From: an uncultured Alphaproteobacteria bacterium | GTDB lineage: Bacteria > Pseudomonadota > Alphaproteobacteria > CADEGL01 | Assembly (NCBI GenBank): GCA_902826885.1 | Contig: CADEGL010000017.1 | Span: 1-46,138 of the forward strand | DNA length: 46,138 nucleotides | Reading direction: 5' to 3' | Shown: positions 33,229 through 41,727 of the stretch, one piece after another | Layout of the letters: the number at the start of each line of letters is the position of its first letter | How positions within the stretch are numbered: position 1 is the first letter of the stretch | Translations under genes and position numbers: made by a program | The notes under the pieces: model-generated | Told to the model about the DNA's origin: nothing | Database searches by the model: none | What the model saw: the letters and a program-made list of their open reading frames with translations, nothing else

Positions 33229-34332
33229 ATGGCCAAGAAGACCAAGTTCGTCGACATCACGAAGAAGACTGCGGGTCCGACCCGCCGCACGTTCCTCGTT
33301 ACCTCTGGCGCCACCATTGCCGCCGCGGCCGCGACCAGCGGCCCCCTCATCATCGTGCCCGGCAAGGCCAAGGCCGCCGAAAAGGTCGTGTTCGCGACCT
33401 GGGGTGGCCAGCTCCAGGAGTCGTTGACCGAGGCTTACATCAAGCCGTTCACCAAGGAGACGGGCATCGAAGTCGTCGTCACCGGCGCGCCTGACATGGC
33501 GAAGATCACAGCCCAGGTGAAGGCGGGTGACGTCGAGACCGATATCGCCGACCTTGCCGGCAGCTATGTCGTGCCGGGTGACAAGAACGGCCTGTGGGAG
33601 CCGGTCAACACGAAAATCGTGGATCGCTCCAACATCCTTGACCCCAAGTTCAACCGCGCGAACCAGCAGGGCTACTACACCTATGCGGGCGGTGTCGGCT
33701 ATTCCGAGGAGCGCAACCCCGGCAACAAGCATCCGTCGAATTGGGCGGAGTTCTGGGACGTGAAGAAGTTCCCGGGCCGCCGCGGCCTGCGCAGCCGTCC
33801 CGGCGAAACGCTCGAAGTGGCCCTGATGGCCGACGGTGTTCCCGGCAGCAAGGTCTATCCGATCGACGTCGAGCGCGCGTTTAAGGCGTTGGACCGAATC
33901 AAGCCGAACGTTTCGCATTGGATCGCCGAGACGCCCAAGACGGTCACCCTCATTCAGGGCAACGAGACCGATTTCACCTATGCCTATAACGGCCGCGTCT
34001 ATTTCGCGAACCGCGAAGGCGCCAAGCTGGGCTGGGCGGGCGACCAGGCGTACATCGCGCCGAACTGGATTTCGGTGGTTCAGAAGGCGCGCAATAAAGA
34101 GGCGGCGTTCAAGTTCATGAACAGCCTCTTGAACCCCGAGCGCCAGGCGCATTTCGCAAGGCTGATGACTTATTCGCCGGTCGTGAAGGGCGCGGACAAG
34201 TTCATTTCGCCCGAGGTGAAGAAGTTGTTGCCGGATCCGCTTAACCCGAACAGCTGCTTCGAGAATGTGGACTGGTGGGGCGACAAGAACGAAGAGCTGA
34301 CCAAGCGCTTCAAGGAATGGCAGATGGTCTGA
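33229..34332 (+). CDS. ABC-importer substrate-binding protein (polyamine type), copy 2
   Basis: This 367-residue paralogue of the gene at 31695 is the same length and aligns without gaps by eye. The twin-arginine signal is TRRTFLVTSGATI with the same AKA region near residue 49. Shared blocks include FVDITKK, KITAQVKAGDVETDI, KFPGRRGLRSRPGE and NEELTKRFKEW. Replacements cluster at ADLAGSYVVPGD, FNRANQQGYYTY and WAGDQA, which could face the ligand. It is the member closest to the permeases and probably the main partner, with a hairpin in the 124-base gap that follows. The ligand is unknown: a polyamine, betaine or other cationic amine is possible. Confidence 0.88.
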   Translation: MAKKTKFVDITKKTAGPTRRTFLVTSGATIAAAAATSGPLIIVPGKAKAAEKVVFATWGGQLQESLTEAYIKPFTKETGIEVVVTGAPDMAKITAQVKAGDVETDIADLAGSYVVPGDKNGLWEPVNTKIVDRSNILDPKFNRANQQGYYTYAGGVGYSEERNPGNKHPSNWAEFWDVKKFPGRRGLRSRPGETLEVALMADGVPGSKVYPIDVERAFKALDRIKPNVSHWIAETPKTVTLIQGNETDFTYAYNGRVYFANREGAKLGWAGDQAYIAPNWISVVQKARNKEAAFKFMNSLLNPERQAHFARLMTYSPVVKGADKFISPEVKKLLPDPLNPNSCFENVDWWGDKNEELTKRFKEWQMV

Positions 34333-34357
34333 CGCGAGTCGGGCCGAACCGCGGAAC

Positions 34358-34386
34358 CGACTCCGGCGCGTCGTGCGCCGGAGTCG
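34358..34386 (+). terminator. Hairpin between binding protein copy 2 and the permeases
   Basis: CGACTCCGGCGC (34358-34369) and GCGCCGGAGTCG (34375-34386) form a perfect 12-bp stem with loop GTCGT. No T-run follows, so it may be a leaky terminator or an mRNA-stabilising 3' structure that sets a high ratio of binding protein to permease. An AT-rich stretch (AAATTAATTTAATCC, about 34416-34430) after it could hold a further promoter. Confidence 0.6.
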
Positions 34387-34456
34387 TCCTCGGCGGCTTC
34401 CGCGGGCGTCTGTCCAAATTAATTTAATCCCTTTGGTTTAGGCAGGATTCGTATTG

Positions 34457-35305
34457 ATGCTTGAGCGGCGCGCTCAACGCTTGGCGATCATGTTCGTCGC
34501 ACCTGCGACGATCTTTATGCTGGCCGTCTTCCTGATTCCTCTATGGAAGGTGATTTCGCAAAGCTTTACGACCATGGACGGCCATTTCACGTGGGCCGGC
34601 TATGCCGAACTGAAAACCAGCATCCTGTTCGCCAAGGTGATGTGGAACACCATCGAGATCAGCTTGATGGCGACCGTGGTGACGCTTCTGTTCTCCTATC
34701 CCTTGGCCTATTACCTGGCCAAGCAACCGCCGCGCCGCCGCGCCTATCTGATGGTGTTCGTTCTCTTGCCCTTCTGGACCAGCGTTCTGGTCAAGAGCTT
34801 CGCCTTCATGGTGGTGCTGGGCGAAAACGGCTTCATCAATCAGGGTTTACGCGCGATCCTCGGCGGCGACCTGCCGATCAAGCTTTTGTTCAACCGGACG
34901 GGCGTCATGATCGGCATGACGCATTATTTCATTCCCTTCATGGTCTTCCCGATCTTGACCAGCCTCTTGGCGCAGAGCCCGGATTTGCCCAAGGCTGCTC
35001 AGCTCATGGGCTCGGGTGCCATGCGCATCTTCTTCAAAATCACGCTACCGCTCAGCATGCCGGGCGTCATGGCTGGCTGCCTGCTGACGTTTATCCTGTC
35101 GCTAGGCTTCTTCATCACGCCCTCCCTCATGGGCGGTCGCAAGGACATGATGATGGCCAACCTGGTCGACTTCTATATGCGTGAGACGCTGAACTGGCCG
35201 GTTGCCGCGGCAATCGCCTGTTTGCTGCTGCTGCTGTCGCTGGCATTCATCAGCCTGCTCTCGCGCATCCCGGGCGGCAAAAGCGTCCTGGGCGAGGCTG
35301 GCTGA
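34457..35305 (+). CDS. ABC-importer permease (PotB-like)
   Basis: This 282-residue inner-membrane protein has about six hydrophobic segments. I preferred ATG 34457 to the TTG one codon earlier. It begins with a membrane helix (MFVAPATIFMLAVFLIPLW) and carries the ATPase-contact loop AAQLMGSGAMRIFFKITLP. It forms the translocation pore with the next gene product and is powered by the ATPase at 36181. Its stop is one base before the second permease start, indicating translational coupling. Confidence 0.88.
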   Translation: MLERRAQRLAIMFVAPATIFMLAVFLIPLWKVISQSFTTMDGHFTWAGYAELKTSILFAKVMWNTIEISLMATVVTLLFSYPLAYYLAKQPPRRRAYLMVFVLLPFWTSVLVKSFAFMVVLGENGFINQGLRAILGGDLPIKLLFNRTGVMIGMTHYFIPFMVFPILTSLLAQSPDLPKAAQLMGSGAMRIFFKITLPLSMPGVMAGCLLTFILSLGFFITPSLMGGRKDMMMANLVDFYMRETLNWPVAAAIACLLLLLSLAFISLLSRIPGGKSVLGEAG

Positions 35306-35306
35306 C

Positions 35307-36113
35307 ATGGGTGGCGGAGAAAAGCCGGTCGGCGCCTCGGTGAATCCTTGGAGCATCTTCAGCACGGTTATGGCGTGGCTGATCCTGCTGTTCCTAATGC
35401 TGCCCAGCTTCATCGTCGTGCCGATGTCGTTCGGCGGCAAATTCGAGATGATGTTCCCGCCGACCACGTTCGATACGATCCTGTACGAACGTTTCTTCAG
35501 CACGGGCAACTGGATCGCCACCACCATCACCAGCTTCAAGGTGGCGATCGGCGCCACCGCCCTGGCCCTTCTTTTGGGCGTGCCGGCTTCCTACGGCATC
35601 GTGCGCGGCACCTATCCGGGCAAGAAGATCGTCACGCTGTTCCTGCTCAGCCCGATCCTGGTGCCGGTGATCGTCTTGGCGCTCGGCATGTATCTCTATC
35701 TGGCCAGCTTCAAGGCCACGGGCACGGATCTGGGCCTGATCATCGCCCATGGCGTGTTGACCACGCCGTTCGTGATCGTCACCTGTATGGCGGGCTTGCG
35801 GCATATCGACGCCAATCTGGAGACGGCGGCGACCATCATGGGCGCCTCGGTGATGCAGAGCTTCTTCAAGGTCACCTTGCCGCTTTTGAAGCCCGCTATG
35901 TTCGCGGGCGGCCTGTTCGCCTTCCTGATGTCCTTCGACGAGGTCGTCGTCGCGTTCTTCATCACGGAGGCCAGCACCATGACCCTGCCGGTCAAGATGT
36001 ACAGCAGCATCAAATGGGAGATCTCGCCGATCCTGGCGGCTATCTCCTCGCTTTTGACGCTTCTGTCGCTGGTGATCTGCCTGGTCGGTGCCGCGGCGCA
36101 GAAGAAAACATGA
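35307..36113 (+). CDS. ABC-importer permease (PotC-like)
   Basis: This 268-residue permease starts at ATG 35307, one base after the preceding stop. Hydrophobic segments begin with AWLILLFLMLPSFIVVPMSF; the coupling loop is ETAATIMGASVMQSFFKVTL. AGGLFAFLMSFDEVVVAFFI is typical of PotC/YdcV proteins. It pairs with the permease upstream as a heterodimer. A 67-base gap separates it from the ATPase. Confidence 0.88.
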   Translation: MGGGEKPVGASVNPWSIFSTVMAWLILLFLMLPSFIVVPMSFGGKFEMMFPPTTFDTILYERFFSTGNWIATTITSFKVAIGATALALLLGVPASYGIVRGTYPGKKIVTLFLLSPILVPVIVLALGMYLYLASFKATGTDLGLIIAHGVLTTPFVIVTCMAGLRHIDANLETAATIMGASVMQSFFKVTLPLLKPAMFAGGLFAFLMSFDEVVVAFFITEASTMTLPVKMYSSIKWEISPILAAISSLLTLLSLVICLVGAAAQKKT

Positions 36114-36180
36114 GTATTTTCACGATTCTTTGTTTCGAGACGGCCGCGGCCCACGGGGCCCCCGCCGGATGGAGGTTCTG

Positions 36181-37269
36181 ATGGCGATGGTGCGTCTGCA
36201 GCGGGCGGGAAAGCGCTACGGCGACGTCGTTGCGTTGCACGAGGTCGATCTTTCCGTCGAGGAAGGCGAGTTCGTCACGCTGCTGGGCCCCAGCGGCTCC
36301 GGCAAAACGACGATGCTGAACCTGATCGCGGGCATGATCGCGCCGACGGTGGGACAGGTCTTCATCGCGGGCAAGGATGCGACCAATACGCCGCCGAACA
36401 AGCGCGGCCTGGGCATGGTGTTCCAGAACTATGCACTCATGCCTCACATGACGATTTTCGAGAATGTCGCTTTCCCTTTGCGCGTCCGCAAGACGCCGGA
36501 GGAAGAGATCAAGAAGAAAGTCGCGCATGTCCTCAATCTCGTCCACTTGCCCCAGGTGGCGAACCGCAAGCCGCGCGAGTTGTCGGGCGGCCAGCAGCAG
36601 CGCGTGGCCCTGGCCCGCTGCATCGTCTACAACCCCTCCATCATTCTGATGGACGAGCCGTTGGGCGCTCTCGACAAGAAACTGCGCGAGCAGATGCAGC
36701 TTGAGCTGAAGCGCATCCACACCGACCTCAAGATCACGATGCTCTACGTGACGCACGACCAGGAAGAAGCGCTCACGATGTCCGACCGTATCGTTCTTTT
36801 GAACGACGGGCGGATCGAGCAGATGGGCCCGCCGGACGAGATGTACTTCAAGCCGCGCTCCGTTTTCGCGGCCGACTTTCTGGGCAGCTCCAATATCTGG
36901 GACGGCACCATCGAGAGCGACGGTTCGGCCACGATCAAGTCGGGCGACAAGATGAAGGTGAAGCCCGAGGCGTTCGCCAAGCCGGGAACCAAGCTGAAGG
37001 TCATGGTCCGGCCGGAGAACATCAACGTCATTCGCCAGGGCGACGACGAAAGCCGTTTCGAGAACCGCGTCAACGGCAAGGCCATCGATACGTTGATCCT
37101 GGGCGGCGTCATCAAGCATTACGTCCAATTGGCCAACGACACGGTCATCATCGCGCAGGAGCTGACCCGCTCCGGCCGCCGCTCCCTGACTCCGGGGCAG
37201 GATGTCCGTCTGGCGTGGCGTCCGGACGATTCGCTGCCGTTGCCAGCCGTGGGCAAGATCGAGGGCTAA
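36181..37269 (+). CDS. ABC-importer ATPase (PotA-like)
   Basis: This 362-residue ATPase has ATG 36181 chosen because GGAGG (36171-36175) is well spaced; ATG 36169 is an in-frame alternative. Walker A is GPSGSGKTT, the signature LSGGQQQRVALAR, Walker B IILMDEPLGALD, and the switch histidine lies in YVTHDQEEAL. A TOBE-type regulatory domain occupies about 240-362 (FLGSSNIWDGTI, VMVRPENINVI). It energises uptake by the two permeases. The four-component set matches the spermidine/putrescine importer family, which also takes up other cationic and zwitterionic compounds. Confidence 0.9.
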   Translation: MAMVRLQRAGKRYGDVVALHEVDLSVEEGEFVTLLGPSGSGKTTMLNLIAGMIAPTVGQVFIAGKDATNTPPNKRGLGMVFQNYALMPHMTIFENVAFPLRVRKTPEEEIKKKVAHVLNLVHLPQVANRKPRELSGGQQQRVALARCIVYNPSIILMDEPLGALDKKLREQMQLELKRIHTDLKITMLYVTHDQEEALTMSDRIVLLNDGRIEQMGPPDEMYFKPRSVFAADFLGSSNIWDGTIESDGSATIKSGDKMKVKPEAFAKPGTKLKVMVRPENINVIRQGDDESRFENRVNGKAIDTLILGGVIKHYVQLANDTVIIAQELTRSGRRSLTPGQDVRLAWRPDDSLPLPAVGKIEG

Positions 37270-37299
37270 AGCATCGTCCTGGGACTAGGAGCGCGCCGC

Positions 37300-38028
37300 A
37301 TGAACGTGCTCGTCGTCCTGGGGCATCCCGAACCTAAGTCCTTCAACGCCGCGCTGGCCGCGACGGCGAAGCGGGTCTTCGAGGCCCAAGGCCACACCGT
37401 CCGCATCAGCGATCTCTACGCCCAGGACTTCAAGTCCGAGGTCACCCGCGGCGATTTCAAGAATCAGCGCGATCCCGAGATGCTCAACATCATCCGGGAA
37501 CAGGGCAATGCCTGGAAAACCGGTGGCTTTGCCGACGAGATCAAGCGTGAGATCGACCATATCGCCTGGGCCGACCTCGTCATCGTTCAATGCCCGATCT
37601 GGTGGTTCGGTCTGCCGGCCATCGTGAAGGGGTGGATGGACCGGGTGTTCGTGCCCGGTTTCACCTACGGGCGCGGCAAGTGGTACGAGACCGGCGGCCT
37701 GGCCGGTAAGCGCGCCATGATGTCGGTCACCTTCGACGCCAAGGCCTCGGCCTATACCGCGCGCGGCCGCTACGGCGATTCGGACATCATGCTCTGGCCG
37801 ATCCACACCAGCCTGCGCTTCGTCGGCTTCGACGTGCTGCGGCCGTTTATCGCGGATCAGGTTTCGGGATCGGCCGACGCGCGCGCCAAGTCGCTGGCCG
37901 CATTCGAAGCGCGGCTGAAGGCGATCGGCAGCGAAACGCCGATGCCGTTCCACACGCTGGACGAGTTCGACGAGGACGACATGCTGAAGCCCGGCGTCAA
38001 GGGCCGGACGGCCGGTCAGCGCGACTGA
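37300..38028 (+). CDS. NAD(P)H:quinone oxidoreductase, flavodoxin fold
   Basis: This 242-residue cytosolic protein of the NQO1/KefF type has an N-terminal flavodoxin strand and phosphate loop (VLVVLGHPEPKSFNAAL), and the flavin-contact segment QCPIWWFGLPAIVKGWMDRVF (split by the active site at about 100-120) followed by GFTYGRGKWYETGGLAGK. It follows the ABC ATPase by 30 bases and may be co-transcribed. A role in reoxidising reduced cofactor or removing quinones is plausible, but none is specific to the cluster. Its 3' end overlaps the convergent thioesterase gene by 13 bases. Confidence 0.85.
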   Translation: MNVLVVLGHPEPKSFNAALAATAKRVFEAQGHTVRISDLYAQDFKSEVTRGDFKNQRDPEMLNIIREQGNAWKTGGFADEIKREIDHIAWADLVIVQCPIWWFGLPAIVKGWMDRVFVPGFTYGRGKWYETGGLAGKRAMMSVTFDAKASAYTARGRYGDSDIMLWPIHTSLRFVGFDVLRPFIADQVSGSADARAKSLAAFEARLKAIGSETPMPFHTLDEFDEDDMLKPGVKGRTAGQRD

Positions 38029-38552
38029 CGGTGTCCGCCCTTGCGGACGCCAATCGCGGTCGCGCACGCCTCCGGCATGGGCAAATCCTTATGGACGGCC
38101 CAGATACGCTCCAACAGTTCCATACGATCCGGCGGCATGACGGCGCTTCGGCGCGTCGCGGTCAGAATATGGACATCCAGGCTCTCGCCGATCGCCGCGA
38201 CATAGTCTTCGTCGCGGTTGCGCATGAAGATGGCGTAGTGGATCAGCTTGTCGCTGAAATCCAACAGCTGGAACTTGTATTCCACCGTGGCGCCGGCGCG
38301 GATCTCGCGCAAATAGGTGGTCGCCCATTTGATCGCATAGACGCTGCGCCCTTCCGGCAGCCCGTCCTTGAAACCCAGGCGCGTGTAACGCAGAGCGCCG
38401 CCCGAGGCGCGCAGCATGGCCTTGGCATAGCCGGTGACGCCCACGTGATCGTTCGGGTCGATCCATTCGGGATCGATCTTCTCGTGATAGAGATGCACCG
38501 GCGCTTCGATGACGTCGTGCGCGGACGGCGATTTCACGCTCTGGTAAGACAC
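38016..38552 (-). CDS. Hot-dog-fold acyl-CoA thioesterase-like protein
   Basis: This 178-residue protein resembles 4-hydroxybenzoyl-CoA thioesterase-type enzymes. WIDPNDHVGVTGYAKAM (residues 30-46) is the family start with the likely active-site Asp, followed by the central helix and YAIKWATTYLREIRAG. Betainyl-CoA thioesterase of carnitine degradation is of this class, which would suit a quaternary-amine context, but no CoA ligase or BKACE enzyme is adjacent. It is the last visible gene of the long leftward operon, 19 bases after the flavoprotein. Confidence 0.78.
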   Translation of the reverse strand: MSYQSVKSPSAHDVIEAPVHLYHEKIDPEWIDPNDHVGVTGYAKAMLRASGGALRYTRLGFKDGLPEGRSVYAIKWATTYLREIRAGATVEYKFQLLDFSDKLIHYAIFMRNRDEDYVAAIGESLDVHILTATRRSAVMPPDRMELLERIWAVHKDLPMPEACATAIGVRKGGHRQSR

Positions 38553-38571
38553 CGGCGCTCCTCGGGGAAAA

Positions 38572-39888
38572 TCAAAAGGGCAGGGAGTCGCGGAAGTCGT
38601 AATAGTTCATGACCGTGGGCAGGAACCACGGATCGCCGTTATAGAATCGCACGCCGGGGAAGTCGCGTCCGTCGAAGGCCGTCTTGGCCTCGGCCGCCTT
38701 GCCCAAAAGGCGCAGGGCCAGCTTGCGCCCCAGATAGCTGCCCATGGGGATGCCCGTGCCGCAGCAGCCCACGGCGTAATGCACGCCGTCCTGCACGCCG
38801 ATATGGGGCAGGTAGTCGAAGGTGAAGGCGAAATACCCGTCCCAGCAGCGCGCCAGGCGCACGGGCGCGAATTGGGGAAAGCGGGTGGCGAAATGGTTGT
38901 GGAGATAGGCGGCGGTCGTGCGCAGATCCTTGTCGCGCCGGCCCGCCCGGCCGCCGATGATCAAGCGTTTGCCGTCCGGCGTGGGCTGAATGTGGAAGAC
39001 CACCTTGTGCGAGGTGATGATCGGCCGCCCGCCGGGAACGAGGGATTGGATCAGCTCCGCCGGCACGGGCTCGGTCGCGCAGGCATAGCTATTCACGGGG
39101 ATCAGGCGGCGGCGCAGATACTCGAACACCGGGCCGTCGCGCCCCGTATAGGCGTTGGTGGCGACGATCACCTGGCCCGCGCGCAGCCGCCCCCGGCTGG
39201 TGACGACCTCGAAATCCAGGTCGGAGCGCTGGATGCCGGTCACGCGGGTTTGCCCCGCAATCGCCACTCCGGCCTCGACCGCGCGGTCGATCAAGCCCCG
39301 GTGATAAAGGGCGCCGTGCAGATAGCCGGGCCCGTGCACGACCTGGCCGCCGAAATACACGTCGCTGCCCACATGGGCGCTCTGCTCGCCGCGGGGGATC
39401 ATGTCGGCCTTGTAGCCCACGCGCTTGAACAGGACGTCCACCTCCCGCGCCAGGGCCTCGTAGGCCTTGGGGCTGTGGGCGGCGTAGTAGCGGCCGGTGC
39501 GCTTGAACAGGCAGTCGATCCGCTCGGACTTGATCGTTTCGTCCAGATGCTCGATCGCCAGTGCGGCTTCGCGGTAATAGGCCGTCGCCGCCTCGATACC
39601 GTAGCGGTGGACGAGCCCGTCGAAGCTCCATTTCAGCGTGCGGCTGACGTTGCCAGCATTGCGGGTGGAGGCGCCCTCGCCAGGCGTGTTGGCCTCCAGG
39701 ATCAGGACGCTGCGGCCCGCGCGCGCCAGCGGCAGGGCGGCGGACAGGCCGGTATAGCCCGAGCCCACGATGGCCACGTCCACGCGCGCGGGCAGCGCTA
39801 TGGGATCGGTGCGCCGCAGGGGCGCGTCGATCCACCAATAGGGCTCTTCCTTGAAATCGGCGGAAAAGATGTCGGGGGACGTAACCAT
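38572..39888 (-). CDS. FAD-dependent amino acid/amine oxidoreductase (DAO family, PuuB/OrdL-like)
   Basis: This 438-residue enzyme has ATG 39888 chosen because the longer frame overlaps the dioxygenase gene in a shadow frame. It has VDVAIVGSGYTGLSAALPLA (36-55), then EANTPGEGASTRNAGNVS, the flavin-approaching segment of the gamma-glutamylputrescine oxidase group, and a C-terminal GRAGRRDKD and GCCGTGIPMGSYLGRKLA. It would oxidise a secondary or primary amine with oxygen or a quinone pool as acceptor. It lacks the GcvT folate domains of the three larger flavoproteins in this window, so here the carbon would not be trapped on folate. Confidence 0.83.
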   Translation of the reverse strand: MVTSPDIFSADFKEEPYWWIDAPLRRTDPIALPARVDVAIVGSGYTGLSAALPLARAGRSVLILEANTPGEGASTRNAGNVSRTLKWSFDGLVHRYGIEAATAYYREAALAIEHLDETIKSERIDCLFKRTGRYYAAHSPKAYEALAREVDVLFKRVGYKADMIPRGEQSAHVGSDVYFGGQVVHGPGYLHGALYHRGLIDRAVEAGVAIAGQTRVTGIQRSDLDFEVVTSRGRLRAGQVIVATNAYTGRDGPVFEYLRRRLIPVNSYACATEPVPAELIQSLVPGGRPIITSHKVVFHIQPTPDGKRLIIGGRAGRRDKDLRTTAAYLHNHFATRFPQFAPVRLARCWDGYFAFTFDYLPHIGVQDGVHYAVGCCGTGIPMGSYLGRKLALRLLGKAAEAKTAFDGRDFPGVRFYNGDPWFLPTVMNYYDFRDSLPF

Positions 39889-39980
39889 GGCGCGGCAGTC
39901 TAGCGGCGAGTCCAAAAGCCAGCCATTGCCGTCAATTGCTATGTCATAAGGGGCGAAGCGGCCACGAAACCGCCCGCCGT

Positions 39981-40826
39981 TCAGGCCTGGGCGCCCGTCC
40001 GCGGCCAGACTTGCGGGAAAATCGCGGGGTCGGTCAGGCGCTCGCCGTTCTTGAAGGGGCGGCCCTCGATGCGAGGCTCCACCTCGACCTGCCGCGCGCC
40101 ATAGACGCAATCGTCGCCCAGCCAAGTGGATTGCAGCGCCCGGCGGCGGATCTTCATCGTGTTGCCCGCGGCGCCATGCAGCATCATGGGATGGAAGGCG
40201 ATGCAATCACCGGGCTGCATGTCCCAGGACAGGATGTCGTACTGGTCGCGGTTGCTCTCGATGTCGGGCGCGGCCTCGAATTCCGGACCCAGCCCTTGGG
40301 GCACCTTGTTGCCCTTGATCAGGATGGGGATGAAGTGCTTGCCCCATTTGTGCGAGCCGCAGACGAAGGACAGGCAAGTTTCCTTCGTGACCGGGTCGAG
40401 CGGAATCCAAAGCACGACGATCTGGTTGCCGTTGACGTTGTAGTAGACCTGATCCTGGTGCCAATTCGTGGGTTTCTTCGTGCCGGGGTCCTTCACGAAC
40501 AGCCCGTCGAAGAAATAATTCACCTGCTTGGAGCGGACCAGCTTGGCCGCGATACCGCCGCCGGGGCCTTCGACCGCGAAGCGCTTCAGCTCCGGTACAT
40601 GCCGCCACATGTAATAATCGGTGAAGAAGAATCCGGGATCGTCGGGGTCGGATTGCGTGCGGCCATAGGGGCCGGGGTTCTTCAGGTCGCTCTCGATCCC
40701 CTCGGCGATCAGATCACGCCACTTCTGGCTGAACATACCGCGCAGGCAGATCGCGCCATCCCTTTCCAGGTCCTGGATGTCGGATTCACGAACCTTGGCC
40801 ATCAGCTGATCGGTCTCCGCGGTCAT
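39981..40826 (-). CDS. PhyH-family Fe(II)/2-oxoglutarate dioxygenase, copy 1
   Basis: This 281-residue protein of the phytanoyl-CoA dioxygenase family carries the facial triad His123 and Asp125 (NWHQDQVYYN) with His217 (MMLHGAAGN); Arg228/229 (IRRRALQSTW) is the likely 2-oxoglutarate anchor. VNGNQIVVLWIPLDPVTKET and FVCGSHKWGKHF are typical of family members acting on small molecules, such as ectoine hydroxylase. It would hydroxylate an unactivated carbon and so start demethylation or ring opening. It is 33 bases downstream of the second PhyH gene. Confidence 0.87.
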   Translation of the reverse strand: MTAETDQLMAKVRESDIQDLERDGAICLRGMFSQKWRDLIAEGIESDLKNPGPYGRTQSDPDDPGFFFTDYYMWRHVPELKRFAVEGPGGGIAAKLVRSKQVNYFFDGLFVKDPGTKKPTNWHQDQVYYNVNGNQIVVLWIPLDPVTKETCLSFVCGSHKWGKHFIPILIKGNKVPQGLGPEFEAAPDIESNRDQYDILSWDMQPGDCIAFHPMMLHGAAGNTMKIRRRALQSTWLGDDCVYGARQVEVEPRIEGRPFKNGERLTDPAIFPQVWPRTGAQA

Positions 40827-40859
40827 CGGCGGTCTCCGTTCGGGTTTCCTGTGCTCAGT

Positions 40860-41726
40860 CTAGCCCGTCGCGCGGGGCCAGACCTGGGGAAAATGGGGTC
40901 CTTGGAAGTGCTGGCCGGGCTCGAGGCCGGCATGGCGCAGGTCGGGATCGGTGCCGCCCGGCTTGTCGGGCCGGTAGACGGCGTCATCGCCCGTGTACCG
41001 TGCGGCCAGGACCCGCAGGCGTCGGCCAGCGGGCAGGTTGCCCGAGCCGCCATGCAGAACCATGCCGTTGAAGGCCAGGCAGTCGCCCGGCGCCATGGCC
41101 CAGGCCAGGATTTCGTACTTGCCGGGGTCGGCGTCGATGTCGGGAATGCGCGCGCGCTTGGTCTCGCGCGCGTCGCGGTCACCGGGCGCCGATTCGAAGG
41201 CATGGGCGCCTTGCCCGTCGGCAAAGAAGCTGTCGCGGTAATAGACCGTGTCGCCTGCGTGGGTGCCGCGTACGAACTCCAGCGCGCTCTCCCGCCCGAC
41301 GGGGTCCAGCGGCACCCACAGGCTGCAAACATGCTCGCCTTCGACGCTCCAATAGGGTTTGTCCTGGTGCCAAGGAGTCCGCGAGCGCGTGCCGGCCGTG
41401 CGGTAGAACATACTGTCGTAAAAGACACGGGCGGAGCGGGAGCCCATCAACCGCGCGGCGATCTGTCCGGCCGGCGATTCGGTCAGGAACCGCCCGTACT
41501 CCGGGATGCGGCGCCAACTCACCACATCGTTGAAAAACGTGTGTCCTGACTCGTCCCTGGCGTAGGTGTGGGCGTAGGGGCCGGGTTCGGCCAGATTGCG
41601 CTCGGCACCCGCGCTGGCCAATGCGATCCAGGCAGGATCGAATACGCCGCGCAGGCAGACCACGCCGTCGCGGCGGTAGGCTTCGACATCCGCATCGGTC
41701 AGGGGCGTCAGCGGATCGCGGTTCAT
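40860..41726 (-). CDS. PhyH-family Fe(II)/2-oxoglutarate dioxygenase, copy 2
   Basis: This 288-residue protein has the triad His120 and Asp122 (PWHQDKPYWS) with His225 (MVLHGGSGN) and a 2-oxoglutarate-binding arginine among Arg235-238. It is related to copy 1 in layout (both end HFPQVWPR or IFPQVWPR) but clearly diverged, so the two probably hydroxylate different substrates or positions. ATG 41726 lies one base after the stop of the M20 gene, implying coupled translation. Confidence 0.87.
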   Translation of the reverse strand: MNRDPLTPLTDADVEAYRRDGVVCLRGVFDPAWIALASAGAERNLAEPGPYAHTYARDESGHTFFNDVVSWRRIPEYGRFLTESPAGQIAARLMGSRSARVFYDSMFYRTAGTRSRTPWHQDKPYWSVEGEHVCSLWVPLDPVGRESALEFVRGTHAGDTVYYRDSFFADGQGAHAFESAPGDRDARETKRARIPDIDADPGKYEILAWAMAPGDCLAFNGMVLHGGSGNLPAGRRLRVLAARYTGDDAVYRPDKPGGTDPDLRHAGLEPGQHFQGPHFPQVWPRATG

Positions 41727-41727
41727 C

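Noticed and set aside
38779..39903. Long plus-strand open frame opposite the DAO flavoprotein
   Set aside because: It mirrors a real gene, has no family motif, and such antisense frames are normal in GC-rich DNA with strong third-position bias.
39936..41549. 537-codon plus-strand open frame opposite the two PhyH genes
   Set aside because: It spans two genes and their gap on the other strand and shows no recognisable domain; the PhyH frames have complete active-site motifs.
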